A DNA stretch of 40,374 nucleotides, from positions 1 to 40,374 of the IMG/VR virus record IMGVR_UViG_3300042540_000578. One strand, written 5' to 3'. Below, piece by piece: positions 6,709-13,926 of the stretch (its first letter is position 1; each line of letters begins with the position of its first letter). The notes under the pieces were generated by a model. That model was not told where the DNA came from. It saw only the letters and a program-made list of their open reading frames with translations, and ran no database searches. The stretch is from a virus. Made by a program: the position numbers and the translations under genes.

Positions 6709-7202
6709 GCAGCCCGAACCCCGGTTTCACCCACCCCGACGCCAACTGCCGCGGCGTTGACCCCGCACTGTTCTTCCCCGAACACGCCTCCAGCGAAAGA
6801 GAAGTCGCACGCGCCGTCAACATCTGCCGCCAATGCCCCACCGAGTGTCGTGAAGCCTGTCTCGAGCATGCGATCACCTGGCGCGAAGCCGGCATCTGGG
6901 GCGCCACCACCGGCAGACAGCGCCGCACCATGCGAACCAAGAGGACACGCGACATCCCCCCCGACCTCCGACACCGACCCGGCTGCGCCGACCACTGCCT
7001 CGCCGAACTCAACGCATCCGACCACAAGTGGATCAGCACCCGCGAACTCGTCAACCGCACCGGCTACTCAGCGGCCAGCATCAACACCACCCTCCGCGGA
7101 ATGGTGACCAGCGGTGCTGTTGAACGGGCACAAGGCACCGCCGGCCGCCCCGCCTACTGGCGCACACCCAAGACGACGGCGGATGTGGGGGTGACGGCGT
7201 GA
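6705..7202 (+). CDS. WhiB-like protein fused to a C-terminal winged helix
   Basis: A 165-residue protein, ATGA overlap upstream. Residues 10-75 are WhiB-like: C15, D19-P-A-L-F-F-P25, C41-R-Q-C44, then C48 and C52, and G-I-W-G-A before a basic GRQRR. WhiB proteins bind a 4Fe-4S cluster and act with the main sigma factor. Canonical spacing is CxxCx5C with GIWGG; here C44 to C52 holds seven residues with an extra Cys, and the last Gly is Ala. Residues 105-155 form a second domain resembling a winged helix (WISTRELVNRTGYSAASIN, VERAQGTAGRPAYW). It is probably a transcription regulator of the phage or host. Confidence 0.7.
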   Translation: MSSPNPGFTHPDANCRGVDPALFFPEHASSEREVARAVNICRQCPTECREACLEHAITWREAGIWGATTGRQRRTMRTKRTRDIPPDLRHRPGCADHCLAELNASDHKWISTRELVNRTGYSAASINTTLRGMVTSGAVERAQGTAGRPAYWRTPKTTADVGVTA

Positions 7203-7642
7203 GCGAACTCGTCGATGTTGACGACTGGCCGAAGCGGCGAACACTCACCGTCACCTGGTCGGGGCTCGGGCTGCTACGCGATCGCCGCGGCCGCTACACC
7301 GTCCACCTGTGGGAATACGTCGAACACCCCGGCGACAACTGCTGGTGCAAACACACCGGCCACTACCGCTACCAAACCGGCGGCGAACACGTCCACCGCA
7401 AAGCCCTCCCCGACGACATCGAGTGGCTACCGCTGTGCCGTGACAACTACCGGCCACCCAACGAAGAGTGCCCCCGATGCCACCGCATCGACTACCTCGA
7501 GCAGCACCACTGGGCGCCCTACCACCTGTTCGGCCAAGACGCCGACAACTGGCCCACCAGCAGGCTCTGTCGCAACTGCCACACCGAATGGCACCAGATC
7601 GTCACACCGAACATGCACAACGTCAGGAGCGACGCCGGGTGA
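7199..7642 (+). CDS. HNH-like zinc protein
   Basis: A 147-residue protein with a GTGA overlap upstream and TGATG downstream. The C-terminal half has CPRCHRIDYLEQHHW, then a 20-residue spacer and LCRNCHTEWHQ, the CxxC...HH...CxxCH...H order of HNH-type zinc nucleases. A second Trp/Cys-rich part lies before it (NCWCKHTGHYRY). Such proteins nick or bind DNA; several actinophages carry one near the primase. The central HNH asparagine is not obvious, so a structural zinc domain without cleavage is possible. Confidence 0.6.
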   Translation: MSELVDVDDWPKRRTLTVTWSGLGLLRDRRGRYTVHLWEYVEHPGDNCWCKHTGHYRYQTGGEHVHRKALPDDIEWLPLCRDNYRPPNEECPRCHRIDYLEQHHWAPYHLFGQDADNWPTSRLCRNCHTEWHQIVTPNMHNVRSDAG

Positions 7643-10317
7643 TGCCCGAACCAGCCGAACCAACCACCCTCGACATCGCCCTCGACTACGCCCGCCGAGG
7701 CTGGCGCGTACTCCCCATCACCCCCGGCAAAAAGCACCCACCCATCACCGCATGGCAAGACGCCGCCACCACCGACCACGACATCATCACCTCCTGGTTC
7801 ACCGGCCTCTACCGCAACCACGGCATCGGCATCGCCACCGGACCCGGCTCAGGGCTCTGGGTCCTCGACATCGACGACCACGACGCACTCGCCGACCTCG
7901 AGCACGCCAACCAGACACTGCCCGCCACCCTCACCTCGCTCACCGGCAGCGGCGGACAACACCTCATCTTCAACTACCCCGACGACGGCACCGAAATCCG
8001 CAACAACGCCGGCACACGCCTCGGCCACGGACTCGACGTCCGCGGCGAAGGCGGCCAGATCGTCGCACCACCCACCGTTCACCCCAACGGCAACACCTAC
8101 CACTGGGACGCCGGCCAACCAACCGAACCCGCCGACGCCCCCCAATGGCTCATCGACCTCGTCGCATCCCCACCAGAACCCCCCGCAAAGCCCACCAACA
8201 TCATCGTGCGCGACATCACCGTCGGCGACCGACCAGGCGACGCATGGGCCGACGCCAACGACTGGGCCGACATCCTCGGTGCAGACGGCTGGCAACTCTC
8301 ACACACCGACCGCAAAGGCATCCGCTACTGGGTACGCCCCGGCAAAGAAGTTCGCGAAGGACACTCAGCAACAACCGGCTGGAGCTCCAACGACAACATG
8401 AACGTGTTCACGTCATCGCTGTCGACATGGAACCTCCACGAAGAACACACCTACTCCAAGTTCGGCTACCTGTCCGCCGTCCACTTCAACGAAGACGACG
8501 GCGCCGCCGCCGCATGGCTCTCCAGCCAAGGATGGGGCACACCACGCAACGAAGTCGAAACCATCGAGCGACCCCAACCAGCCGACCCCGTCCCACCAGA
8601 AACACCTGACTGGGCCGAACCCACATCGCCGCCCGACAACGCCACCCCCGACCCGTTCCCACTCCACACACTCCCAACATGGGCACAAGCCCACGCCGAA
8701 GCCACAGCAGACCAAGTCCAGGTCCCCGTCGACCTCACCGCCATGCTCATCATCGGCTCGCTGTCAGCCGCAGCCACAGGCAACGCCAACGTCGCCATCT
8801 CCCCCAACTGGCGCGAACCCGTCAACCTCTACCTCGTCACCGCCATGCGCTCAGGAAGCGGTAAGAGCGCAGCAGAGAAGCTGTGCTGCCAATGGCTCCG
8901 AGACTGGCAGAACGATCGCATGGCAGCCATCCACGACGACTGGGAATTCGCCCGACGCGTCGCCCGCATCGCCGAAAAGAAGGTCAACGAAGTCGAGAAG
9001 TCGATGTCGGTCGGCAGCAAGACCGAACACGACCTCCGAGCAGCCACCGACGACCTCGAATCAGCACGCGCCAAGATCCCCGACTACCCCCGACTCATCG
9101 CAGATGACGCCACACCAGAAGCCGTCGCCACACTCCTCGCCGCCTACCGCGAACGCCTCGCCATCATGTCGACCGAAGCAGACCTCTTCGACATGGTGCT
9201 GAAAGGTAAGACCGGGCAGCGCGCCAACATGAACGTGTACCTGAAAGCTTGGTCTGGCGACTCAATGATCCGCGACCGCAAAGGCGGATCAGAAACAGGG
9301 CCCGAAGCCACCACCCTCAACAAGCCACTTATGACCGTCGCGATCACCGTGCAACCATCGGTACTTGCCAGGGTCAATGGCGACGACGAAATGACGTCAC
9401 GCGGGTTCGCCGCACGATTCATGTTTTCACTGCCCGAAGACCTCATCGGACGCCGCCAACAGTCCCGCAGGTTCAACGCAGCAAAGATCGCCACAGCCGA
9501 CGACTACACCAGCACCGCAACACGCCTCGCCACGCACTGGGCATCATGGGGCACACCGGTACAGATCAACGTCGCCGACGACGCAGCACGCATCCTCGAA
9601 CAGTTCCTCGTCGAAACAGAACCCAAACTCGCCCCCGGCGAAGACCTCGAGCTGCTCGGCGAATGGATCAACAAGCTCCACGGGTCAATCGCCCGCTACG
9701 CCGGCCTCCTCCACCTCGCCGAAGACAACGGCGCCTCCACACCACTCAACGCCGACACCATGCGCCGAGCAGTCGACCTCGGCCGCTACTGGATGTCCCA
9801 CGCCATCGCCGTCCTCGGCATGGTCGACGACCCCCGCGAACAATCCCAAGCGATCCTCACCTGGGCCGTCGAAGACAGCCGCACCGACTTCACTCTCAGC
9901 GACCTCCAGAAGCACTGCCGGCGACCCGCCATCGGGCTCGACAAGGTCGGCGACTACATCCCCGCGATCGACCAACTCATCGACCACGGATGGATTCGGC
10001 CTGTGGATAACTCGGTCGACTGGCATGGGCACGTCGGCAAGCGATCGAAGGGCAACACGTCGCCCAAGTTCACCGTTTGGCCCGGCTGCATCGGTCGACC
10101 ACAGAGAGCGCGATTCCAGTCACAGAGAGCGCATGGTTCGCGTGGTTCGCGGACCGATCTATGGGAGAGCGCAACTTCCCTTCCCTCCTCATCCCTGCCA
10201 CCCACGAACCAGAACCCCATTCGGTACGCGAACCACGCGAACCAAGACCCAGCATCCGAGCCTGTGGATAACCCCGACACCGACCCACCCCCCGACTACT
10301 CCCACGTCGACTTCTGA
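7642..10317 (+). CDS. Primase-polymerase / DUF3987-type helicase, replication protein
   Basis: An 891-residue protein. Residues 8-165 match bifunctional primase-polymerase (AEP) domains: GWRVLPITPGKKHP, the metal-binding LDIDD (D76, D78), GSGGQH (H107) and the LDVRGEGGQIVAPP strand. The middle and C-terminal part matches DUF3987-type ATPases, with a Walker A RSGSGKS at 403-409 preceded by NLYLVTAM. It should make primers and unwind DNA at the phage origin. The start is ATG at 7642 (TGATG overlap); GTG at 7639 is an alternative. The last about 100 residues are low in complexity and are encoded by DNA carrying DnaA-box-like repeats and a long inverted repeat, described separately. Confidence 0.85.
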   Translation: MPEPAEPTTLDIALDYARRGWRVLPITPGKKHPPITAWQDAATTDHDIITSWFTGLYRNHGIGIATGPGSGLWVLDIDDHDALADLEHANQTLPATLTSLTGSGGQHLIFNYPDDGTEIRNNAGTRLGHGLDVRGEGGQIVAPPTVHPNGNTYHWDAGQPTEPADAPQWLIDLVASPPEPPAKPTNIIVRDITVGDRPGDAWADANDWADILGADGWQLSHTDRKGIRYWVRPGKEVREGHSATTGWSSNDNMNVFTSSLSTWNLHEEHTYSKFGYLSAVHFNEDDGAAAAWLSSQGWGTPRNEVETIERPQPADPVPPETPDWAEPTSPPDNATPDPFPLHTLPTWAQAHAEATADQVQVPVDLTAMLIIGSLSAAATGNANVAISPNWREPVNLYLVTAMRSGSGKSAAEKLCCQWLRDWQNDRMAAIHDDWEFARRVARIAEKKVNEVEKSMSVGSKTEHDLRAATDDLESARAKIPDYPRLIADDATPEAVATLLAAYRERLAIMSTEADLFDMVLKGKTGQRANMNVYLKAWSGDSMIRDRKGGSETGPEATTLNKPLMTVAITVQPSVLARVNGDDEMTSRGFAARFMFSLPEDLIGRRQQSRRFNAAKIATADDYTSTATRLATHWASWGTPVQINVADDAARILEQFLVETEPKLAPGEDLELLGEWINKLHGSIARYAGLLHLAEDNGASTPLNADTMRRAVDLGRYWMSHAIAVLGMVDDPREQSQAILTWAVEDSRTDFTLSDLQKHCRRPAIGLDKVGDYIPAIDQLIDHGWIRPVDNSVDWHGHVGKRSKGNTSPKFTVWPGCIGRPQRARFQSQRAHGSRGSRTDLWESATSLPSSSLPPTNQNPIRYANHANQDPASEPVDNPDTDPPPDYSHVDF
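10000..10271. other. Candidate replication origin inside the primase-helicase gene
   Basis: The 12-mer CCTGTGGATAAC occurs exactly at 10000-10011 and 10260+1 to 10272; it contains TGTGGATAA, an exact copy of the E. coli DnaA box in reverse. Between the two boxes lie three copies of GAGAGCGC (10104, 10125, 10165; the first two within a 12-base direct repeat CACAGAGAGCGC at 10100 and 10121) and a 22-bp inverted repeat. The encoded protein segment is low in complexity, as if the DNA, not the protein, were under selection. Origin function is inference. Confidence 0.5.
10134..10244. repeat. 22-bp inverted repeat (one mismatch), 67-base spacer
   Basis: Arms 10134-10155 and 10223-10244 are inverted copies with a single mismatch; 18 consecutive outer bases match exactly. 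Each arm itself contains a near-tandem GGTTCGCGT/GGTTCGCGG pair. The repeat lies inside the primase-helicase coding region between the two DnaA-box-like repeats. Possible uses are initiator binding or a large cruciform; an RNA hairpin in the operon transcript is an alternative. Confidence 0.75.
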
Positions 10318-10327
10318 GCCCACCCCG

Positions 10328-10537
10328 ATGACCCCTGACCAGGAGCACCCGTTGACCAACGACCTCGAACGTGAATGCCGGCTGATGATCGCCAACCTCA
10401 CCCGGCTCACCGACTGGCTCACCCACCACGGTGTCGGCTCAGACGTCGGCATCAGATCCACCGTCGCCGACCACGACGCCGACCTCCTCGACCTCAAGGA
10501 CCGCGTCGCCCGACTCGAGGCGGCACAGCGTGGATGA
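10328..10537 (+). CDS. Hypothetical small coiled-coil protein, 69 aa
   Basis: ATG at 10328 is the longest sensible start, but an in-frame TTG at 10352 has a far better ribosome site (AGGAG, 6 bases upstream) and would give 61 residues. The protein is helical, with a C-terminal heptad-like segment (ADLLDLKDRVARLEAA) typical of small coiled-coil phage proteins. Function unknown. It ends overlapping the next gene by 8 bases. Confidence 0.55.
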   Translation: MTPDQEHPLTNDLERECRLMIANLTRLTDWLTHHGVGSDVGIRSTVADHDADLLDLKDRVARLEAAQRG

Positions 10538-11126
10538 TCTCACGATGCTCTCAGAGGCCCGTAGAAGGCTCCCTGCCGCACGCACAGCCCTCGCCGCCGC
10601 CATCGGCGACATGCCCTGCAGCGGGACGTCACAGGGCGGCTCAGGAACATCTGATCGCACCGGCCGCATCGCCCTCGGCATCATCGACGGTGTCGACCAA
10701 GCCTGGACCGACACACGCGAGCTGGACAGGCTCGAGCGGATCATCATCGCCAAATGCAACGCCGGCACATCATGGACCTACCTGTTGCCGAGGGTGTTGG
10801 ACATCGTCGACCGTTGGGCACCATCCGACAGTCGACGCCGCAAGCTGGATGAAGGGCTACGGGCAGCAGCCGACGACCTACTCAACAAGACCGAGGACCA
10901 CGGCAACTGCACCAGCTGCAAGCGTGTGCCCGGCGTGTTCAACGACCCACACAAGCGTGGGCTCTGCTGGGGCTGCAACCACCTCCTCGAACGCATCCTC
11001 GCCAACTTCGACGCAGACATGGACATGCCACCGAAACGGCTGATCGAGATCCGTAAGGACCGCGGCAGGGTTGTCGGCGCCGACATCAACGCCGTGATGC
11101 ACGGCACGGCGCGACGCACCCCTTGA
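10530..11126 (+). CDS. Hypothetical protein with C-terminal zinc ribbon, 198 aa
   Basis: GTG start overlapping the previous gene by 8 bases. The first 130 residues are helical (LSEARRRLPAARTALAAAI, ARELDRLERII-type repeats). Near residue 130, NCTSCKRVPG and, 15 residues on, LCWGCN form a CxxC-x15-CxxC zinc ribbon, followed by a helix LLERILANF. This order suggests a DNA- or RNA-binding early regulator or replication accessory protein. No named family is recognised. Confidence 0.65.
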   Translation: MDDLTMLSEARRRLPAARTALAAAIGDMPCSGTSQGGSGTSDRTGRIALGIIDGVDQAWTDTRELDRLERIIIAKCNAGTSWTYLLPRVLDIVDRWAPSDSRRRKLDEGLRAAADDLLNKTEDHGNCTSCKRVPGVFNDPHKRGLCWGCNHLLERILANFDADMDMPPKRLIEIRKDRGRVVGADINAVMHGTARRTP

Positions 11127-11159
11127 CCCACACCCCCATCTAGCCCCATACTCGAACCC

Positions 11160-11405
11160 ATGCCCACGCACCCCGACCCCCAACCCATCTCCCGCACCGA
11201 ACCCAACGACCCGCCGCTGCTGTGGGACGACCTCACCGAGTGGATCCGCGGGCTCGTCATCGACCGCCAGGTCGACCACGACCTCATCTGGGACGTCGCC
11301 GCCGTCAACGGGCTCATGCCCGCCCGCGATGGTTTCCCCGACGGCACGGTGCCGGCCGAGTTGATGTTGATGGTGGTCGAGGGTGAAGCGTTGGCCGAGA
11401 CATGA
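11160..11405 (+). CDS. Hypothetical protein, 81 aa
   Basis: ATG start after a 33-base gap without a clear ribosome site. The protein is acidic, with Trp-rich helices (LLWDDLTEWIRGLVIDRQVDHDLIWDVAAV). The pattern resembles small actinophage early proteins of unknown role. Its stop overlaps the next ATG by four bases (ATGA), which supports translation as part of the operon. Confidence 0.55.
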   Translation: MPTHPDPQPISRTEPNDPPLLWDDLTEWIRGLVIDRQVDHDLIWDVAAVNGLMPARDGFPDGTVPAELMLMVVEGEALAET

Positions 11406-11611
11406 GCCGCGCCGAGTACCACCGTGAATGGCGTGCCCGTCACGGGGCACGCACCGGACAGATCGGCCGGCCCGTCACCCAGCCATGCGGCACCGTCGCC
11501 GCCTACAAACGACACCGCAAGAACGGCGAACAACCTTGCGGCCCGTGTCTCGACGCGTGGAACGCCAAGCAGCGCGAGATGTACCAGGCGCGAAAGTTGA
11601 AGTCGAAATAG
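11402..11611 (+). CDS. Small basic Cys-containing actinophage protein, 69 aa
   Basis: ATGA overlap with the gene before. The core PCGTVAAYKRHRKNGEQPCGPCLDAW matches a very common small actinophage protein with a C-G-T/E-x2-A-x-x-R-H...P-C-x-x-C pattern; the three Cys may bind zinc. Flanking helices are strongly basic (RAEYHREWRARH, AKQREMYQARKLKSK), which suggests nucleic-acid binding. It is the last gene of the early operon before the repeat-rich gap. Confidence 0.65.
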   Translation: MSRAEYHREWRARHGARTGQIGRPVTQPCGTVAAYKRHRKNGEQPCGPCLDAWNAKQREMYQARKLKSK

Positions 11612-11612
11612 A

Positions 11613-11666
11613 CCCCATAATTTTGGGTCAGATTCAACTCTGAAAAAAGCCCCATAATTTTGGGTC
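11613..11666. repeat. Two 17-bp AT-rich direct repeats, each partly palindromic
   Basis: CCCCATAATTTTGGGTC occurs exactly at 11613-11629 and 11650-11666 (period 37). Each copy can fold (CCC...GGG around ATAATTTT), and between them TCAGA/TCTGA (11628-11632, 11639-11643) can form another small stem. A-runs follow both. The stretch is strikingly AT-rich for this genome. It could be a DNA-unwinding element of an origin, tandem terminators or regulator sites. TAATTT preceded at 15-16 bases by TTGAAG or TTCAAC also gives two weak promoter-like pairs. Confidence 0.7.
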
Positions 11667-11704
11667 CGAAAAAAATCTGGAAATGTGTGTGGGCTCGCCG
11701 ACCC

Positions 11705-11814
11705 TTTCCCACCTCGCCGACCTTTCCCACCGGATTGGTGGGAATAGAGGCTTTCCCACCTTTCCCACCGGATTGGTGGGAATAGAGGCTTTCCCACCTT
11801 TCCCACCTTTCCCA
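11705..11814. repeat. Iteron-like array: seven TTTCCCA copies with two perfect hairpins
   Basis: TTTCCCA occurs at 11705, 11723, 11752, 11761, 11790, 11799 and 11808. A 38-bp unit starting at 11721 and 11759 is directly repeated for at least 30 identical bases; each unit holds a perfect 8-bp stem TTCCCACC-GGATT-GGTGGGAA (11724-11744 and 11762-11782). A degenerate third copy runs into the start of the HNH gene. No coding frame is convincing across 11612-11827. The array next to the AT-rich repeats resembles an iteron-type origin or a multi-site operator. Confidence 0.75.
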
Positions 11815-11827
11815 GTAGGTTGGTGGA

Positions 11828-12139
11828 ATGGCATGGCAGGGTGCACGCGGACTGCCACGAGACTGGGCCCGACGGCGGCGAGCTGTCCTGGAACGCGACG
11901 ACTACCGATGCCGGTCGTGTGGACTGCACGCGCCAGGTAATCCGCCGAGGTCCGCGACGGATCGCCGCGGTGTTCTCGAGGTTGACCACGTGGGCGACCG
12001 GTCAAACCACGCGCTCGAGAATCTGCGGACCCTGTGCCATCGATGCCACGGCCGGCGAACGGCCGCGCAAGGTAACGCGGCGCAGAGCTCGCGCCGCGGC
12101 TACCGCCGGCCGCTCGAGGATCATCCTGGGATATTGTGA
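11828..12139 (+). CDS. HNH endonuclease
   Basis: A 103-residue protein with a classic HNH domain: YRCRSCG (first CxxC), EVDHVGDRSNHALENLRTLC with the catalytic DH and the conserved N, then CHRCHGRRTAAQG. Small HNH proteins of this type often lie near phage terminases and can be needed for cos cleavage or packaging. Here the terminase is about 2 kb downstream, separated by the Gp88 gene and a noncoding block. ATG at 11828 follows the repeat array directly, with only a weak GGTGGA ribosome site. Confidence 0.85.
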   Translation: MAWQGARGLPRDWARRRRAVLERDDYRCRSCGLHAPGNPPRSATDRRGVLEVDHVGDRSNHALENLRTLCHRCHGRRTAAQGNAAQSSRRGYRRPLEDHPGIL

Positions 12140-12148
12140 GCTAATGGT

Positions 12149-12176
12149 TTGACTTGTCGTGAGAACGGGGTTTAAC
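12149..12176 (+). promoter_or_regulatory. Probable sigma70-type promoter, leaderless
   Basis: TTGACT (12149-12154), a 16-base spacer and TTTAAC (12171-12176) make a fair vegetative-type promoter. The ATG of the next gene is at 12184, seven bases beyond the -10, where transcription would be expected to start, and no ribosome site precedes it. A leaderless transcript, common in actinomycetes, is the simplest reading. Confidence 0.5.
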
Positions 12177-12183
12177 TAGTGGC

Positions 12184-13293
12184 ATGACAAACCACAAGCT
12201 TTCCCGAACCGAAACCAACCTGATCGCCGCGGCCGGCGGTCGACCGATTACCAGGGTCACGGTCGACGACCGCCGCCGCGGGCTCGCACTCTTCAACCTC
12301 TACCGCCGTGCCATGGGCGCCCGTGCCGACGTCTCGAGCGCCCACCTGTTCGGCACGGCCGGCAAGGCTAACGCCAAGATGAGCAAGGATGGCAAGGTGT
12401 ACATTGCCGGTGTCACTCACGCGCCGGCGACAATGGTGGCGCGGTTTTGGCGTGATGCTCCCGACGAGCTCCGTGCCAGTATCGCCGATGCCGCTGGCAT
12501 GACAGTCCCCGAGCTGTCTACCCTGCTCGCTCGAGCCACCCTCTGCGCCCGTGCTACGGCAGGATGCCGGGCCGCTTGCCTGGTCGTCTCGTCAGGCCAT
12601 ATGGGTATGGAACGAGCCGCGACCGCTAACGCTGGTCGACCCTGGTACACAGGCAACATCGTTCGCGCACAGCTTGCACGGACCCTCACCCTGTTGGTCG
12701 ACCCTGTCGGTGCCGCGGCCATCATGGTCGCCTGTGTCGAGAAAGCGGCCAAGATCGCCGCGGCCGACGGTATCGAGGCTCGCTGGCGGCTGGCTATCGC
12801 CGATGACATCCGGTGGGAAGCTGTCGCGCCGGTCGTGTTGACCGCGTGCCGGCGTAACCGGGTGAAGATGTACGGCTACACCAAGTGGTCGCCGGCGGAT
12901 CGGCCGGCGCCGCACGGTGCCAGGCTTGTGCGGTCCGCGAGCGAGCGCACCACGATCGCCGATATCGCCGCGACCATTGCGGCCGGTCACAGTGTCGCTA
13001 TGGTGTTCGACACTCCCCGCGGTCAGGATCTCCCACGGACCTGGCAGGGTATGCGGGTCGTCGATGGCGACAAGTCTGACGACCGCACCGCGGACCCTCG
13101 CGCGGTGATCGTTGGATTGCGCGCCAAAGGTGACGCTATCGGATCCGGGTCGCGGTTCATCTTCCCCGCGGATGACGCGGCCGCTACCGCTCGAGCCGCG
13201 AACGAACGACGCCGCGTCACCGGTCCACTGTCGACCGAGCTCCCCGCGGATCTCCCAGCGCCGGTCGCGGTCACCATCGGTGGTGCCCGATGA
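12184..13293 (+). CDS. Gp88-family protein
   Basis: A 369-residue protein. The stretch LCARATAGCRAACLVVSSGHMGM (read as two parts, with C-x6-C-x3-C) followed by VRAQLARTLTLL and IADDIRWE matches the pattern of the mycobacteriophage Gp88 domain family, whose members share a Cys-rich centre and a conserved D-I-x-W-E. The biochemical role of that family is not established. The protein has its own promoter and a 4-base overlap with the next gene. The C-terminal third (SVAMVFDTPRGQDLP onward) is less recognisable. Cys count and spacing would allow metal binding. Confidence 0.6.
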   Translation: MTNHKLSRTETNLIAAAGGRPITRVTVDDRRRGLALFNLYRRAMGARADVSSAHLFGTAGKANAKMSKDGKVYIAGVTHAPATMVARFWRDAPDELRASIADAAGMTVPELSTLLARATLCARATAGCRAACLVVSSGHMGMERAATANAGRPWYTGNIVRAQLARTLTLLVDPVGAAAIMVACVEKAAKIAAADGIEARWRLAIADDIRWEAVAPVVLTACRRNRVKMYGYTKWSPADRPAPHGARLVRSASERTTIADIAATIAAGHSVAMVFDTPRGQDLPRTWQGMRVVDGDKSDDRTADPRAVIVGLRAKGDAIGSGSRFIFPADDAAATARAANERRRVTGPLSTELPADLPAPVAVTIGGAR

Positions 13294-13739
13294 ACATCAC
13301 AATCACTACAGCGCCCGAGTACTACGGCGACGACTGCACCGCCGACCTGATCAAGTACGCGGCCACCCTTGCTGACAGCTACGTCGGTGACGACCTGGAA
13401 CTAGCGACGATCACCGCGACGGTGAGAGTCCCTAGCTACGGGCCAGCGTACCCGGCGGTGCCAGTTAGCGACGATCACAATCGACTACTTCGAGGGCGGT
13501 GTCCGATGAATCAGTCGACCATGGGCGGCCGCTACTACCTACGCGCCTACCTGCGCGGCGCCGAGGTGAACAGGTCCGCGCAGTTGTACGGGTGGGAGGA
13601 TCTCGCCGACGCGTTGCTACGCGCGTGTGAGCTCGCCGAGGATGCCAGCCGGGACTGCGCGTGGATCATCGCCGACAGGGTCGACCAGGTCGACCTAGTC
13701 AGGGTCGATATCACCGAACGAATCACCTACCTGGCATGA
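13290..13739 (+). CDS. Hypothetical protein, 149 aa
   Basis: ATGA overlap with the Gp88 gene. The N-terminal 60 residues contain strands (MNITITTAPEYY, LATITATVRVPSY); from residue 73 (MNQSTMGGRYYLRAYLRG) a separate compact part begins, with helix EDLADALLRACELAEDASRD and a strand pair at the end. An internal ATG at 13506, after GAGGGCGGTG, could start a 77-residue shorter product. No family is recognised. It is the last gene before the strong hairpin at 13773. Confidence 0.55.
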   Translation: MNITITTAPEYYGDDCTADLIKYAATLADSYVGDDLELATITATVRVPSYGPAYPAVPVSDDHNRLLRGRCPMNQSTMGGRYYLRAYLRGAEVNRSAQLYGWEDLADALLRACELAEDASRDCAWIIADRVDQVDLVRVDITERITYLA

Positions 13740-13772
13740 CCTAGACCCCACCCACAACCGATCCCCCGACCG

Positions 13773-13798
13773 CCGGCCGCACCACATGGTGCGGCCGG
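13773..13798 (+). terminator. Strong GC hairpin, likely terminator of the Gp88 operon
   Basis: CCGGCCGCACC (13773-13783) pairs perfectly with GGTGCGGCCGG (13788-13798) over 11 bp around a 4-base loop, 34 bases after the stop at 13739. No T-run follows, as is common for actinomycete terminators. It could work in both directions. Confidence 0.65.
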
Positions 13799-13818
13799 TC
13801 CGCGTTCCCACCCTGGTG

Positions 13819-13877
13819 CCAGAGCTCGGACCCACCTACCAGAGCTCGGACCCACCCTGGTGCCAGAGCTCGGACCC
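13819..13877. repeat. Three copies of CCAGAGCTCGGACCC
   Basis: The 15-mer CCAGAGCTCGGACCC lies at 13819-13833, 13839-13853 and 13863-13877. The first and third are preceded by CCCTGGTG. The third is also the left arm of the 28-bp palindrome. The even arrangement suggests protein-binding half-sites, or leftover arms of duplicated terminators. Confidence 0.7.
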
Positions 13878-13893
13878 TCGAGGGTCCGAGCTC
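13866..13893. terminator. 28-bp perfect palindrome (12-bp stem, TCGA loop)
   Basis: GAGCTCGGACCC (13866-13877), TCGA and GGGTCCGAGCTC (13882-13893) form a perfect palindrome. In RNA it would be a very stable tetraloop hairpin, suitable as a bidirectional terminator. In DNA it could be a dimeric operator or a packaging-enzyme site. The half-site repeats upstream favour protein binding as an alternative. Confidence 0.5.
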
Positions 13894-13926
13894 GCTTGCA
13901 TCCTGTCACCAGGTGTGGGAGATTCA

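Noticed and set aside
10077-10280. Small proteins on either strand in the primase 3' region
   Set aside because: Both frames exist because of the inverted repeat (each shows WFAWFA or REPREP-type repeats); they lack ribosome sites and lie inside a clear gene.
11721-11796. CRISPR-like array
   Set aside because: Only two 38-bp units in direct tandem without spacers, and no cas genes. Iterons or hairpins explain it better.
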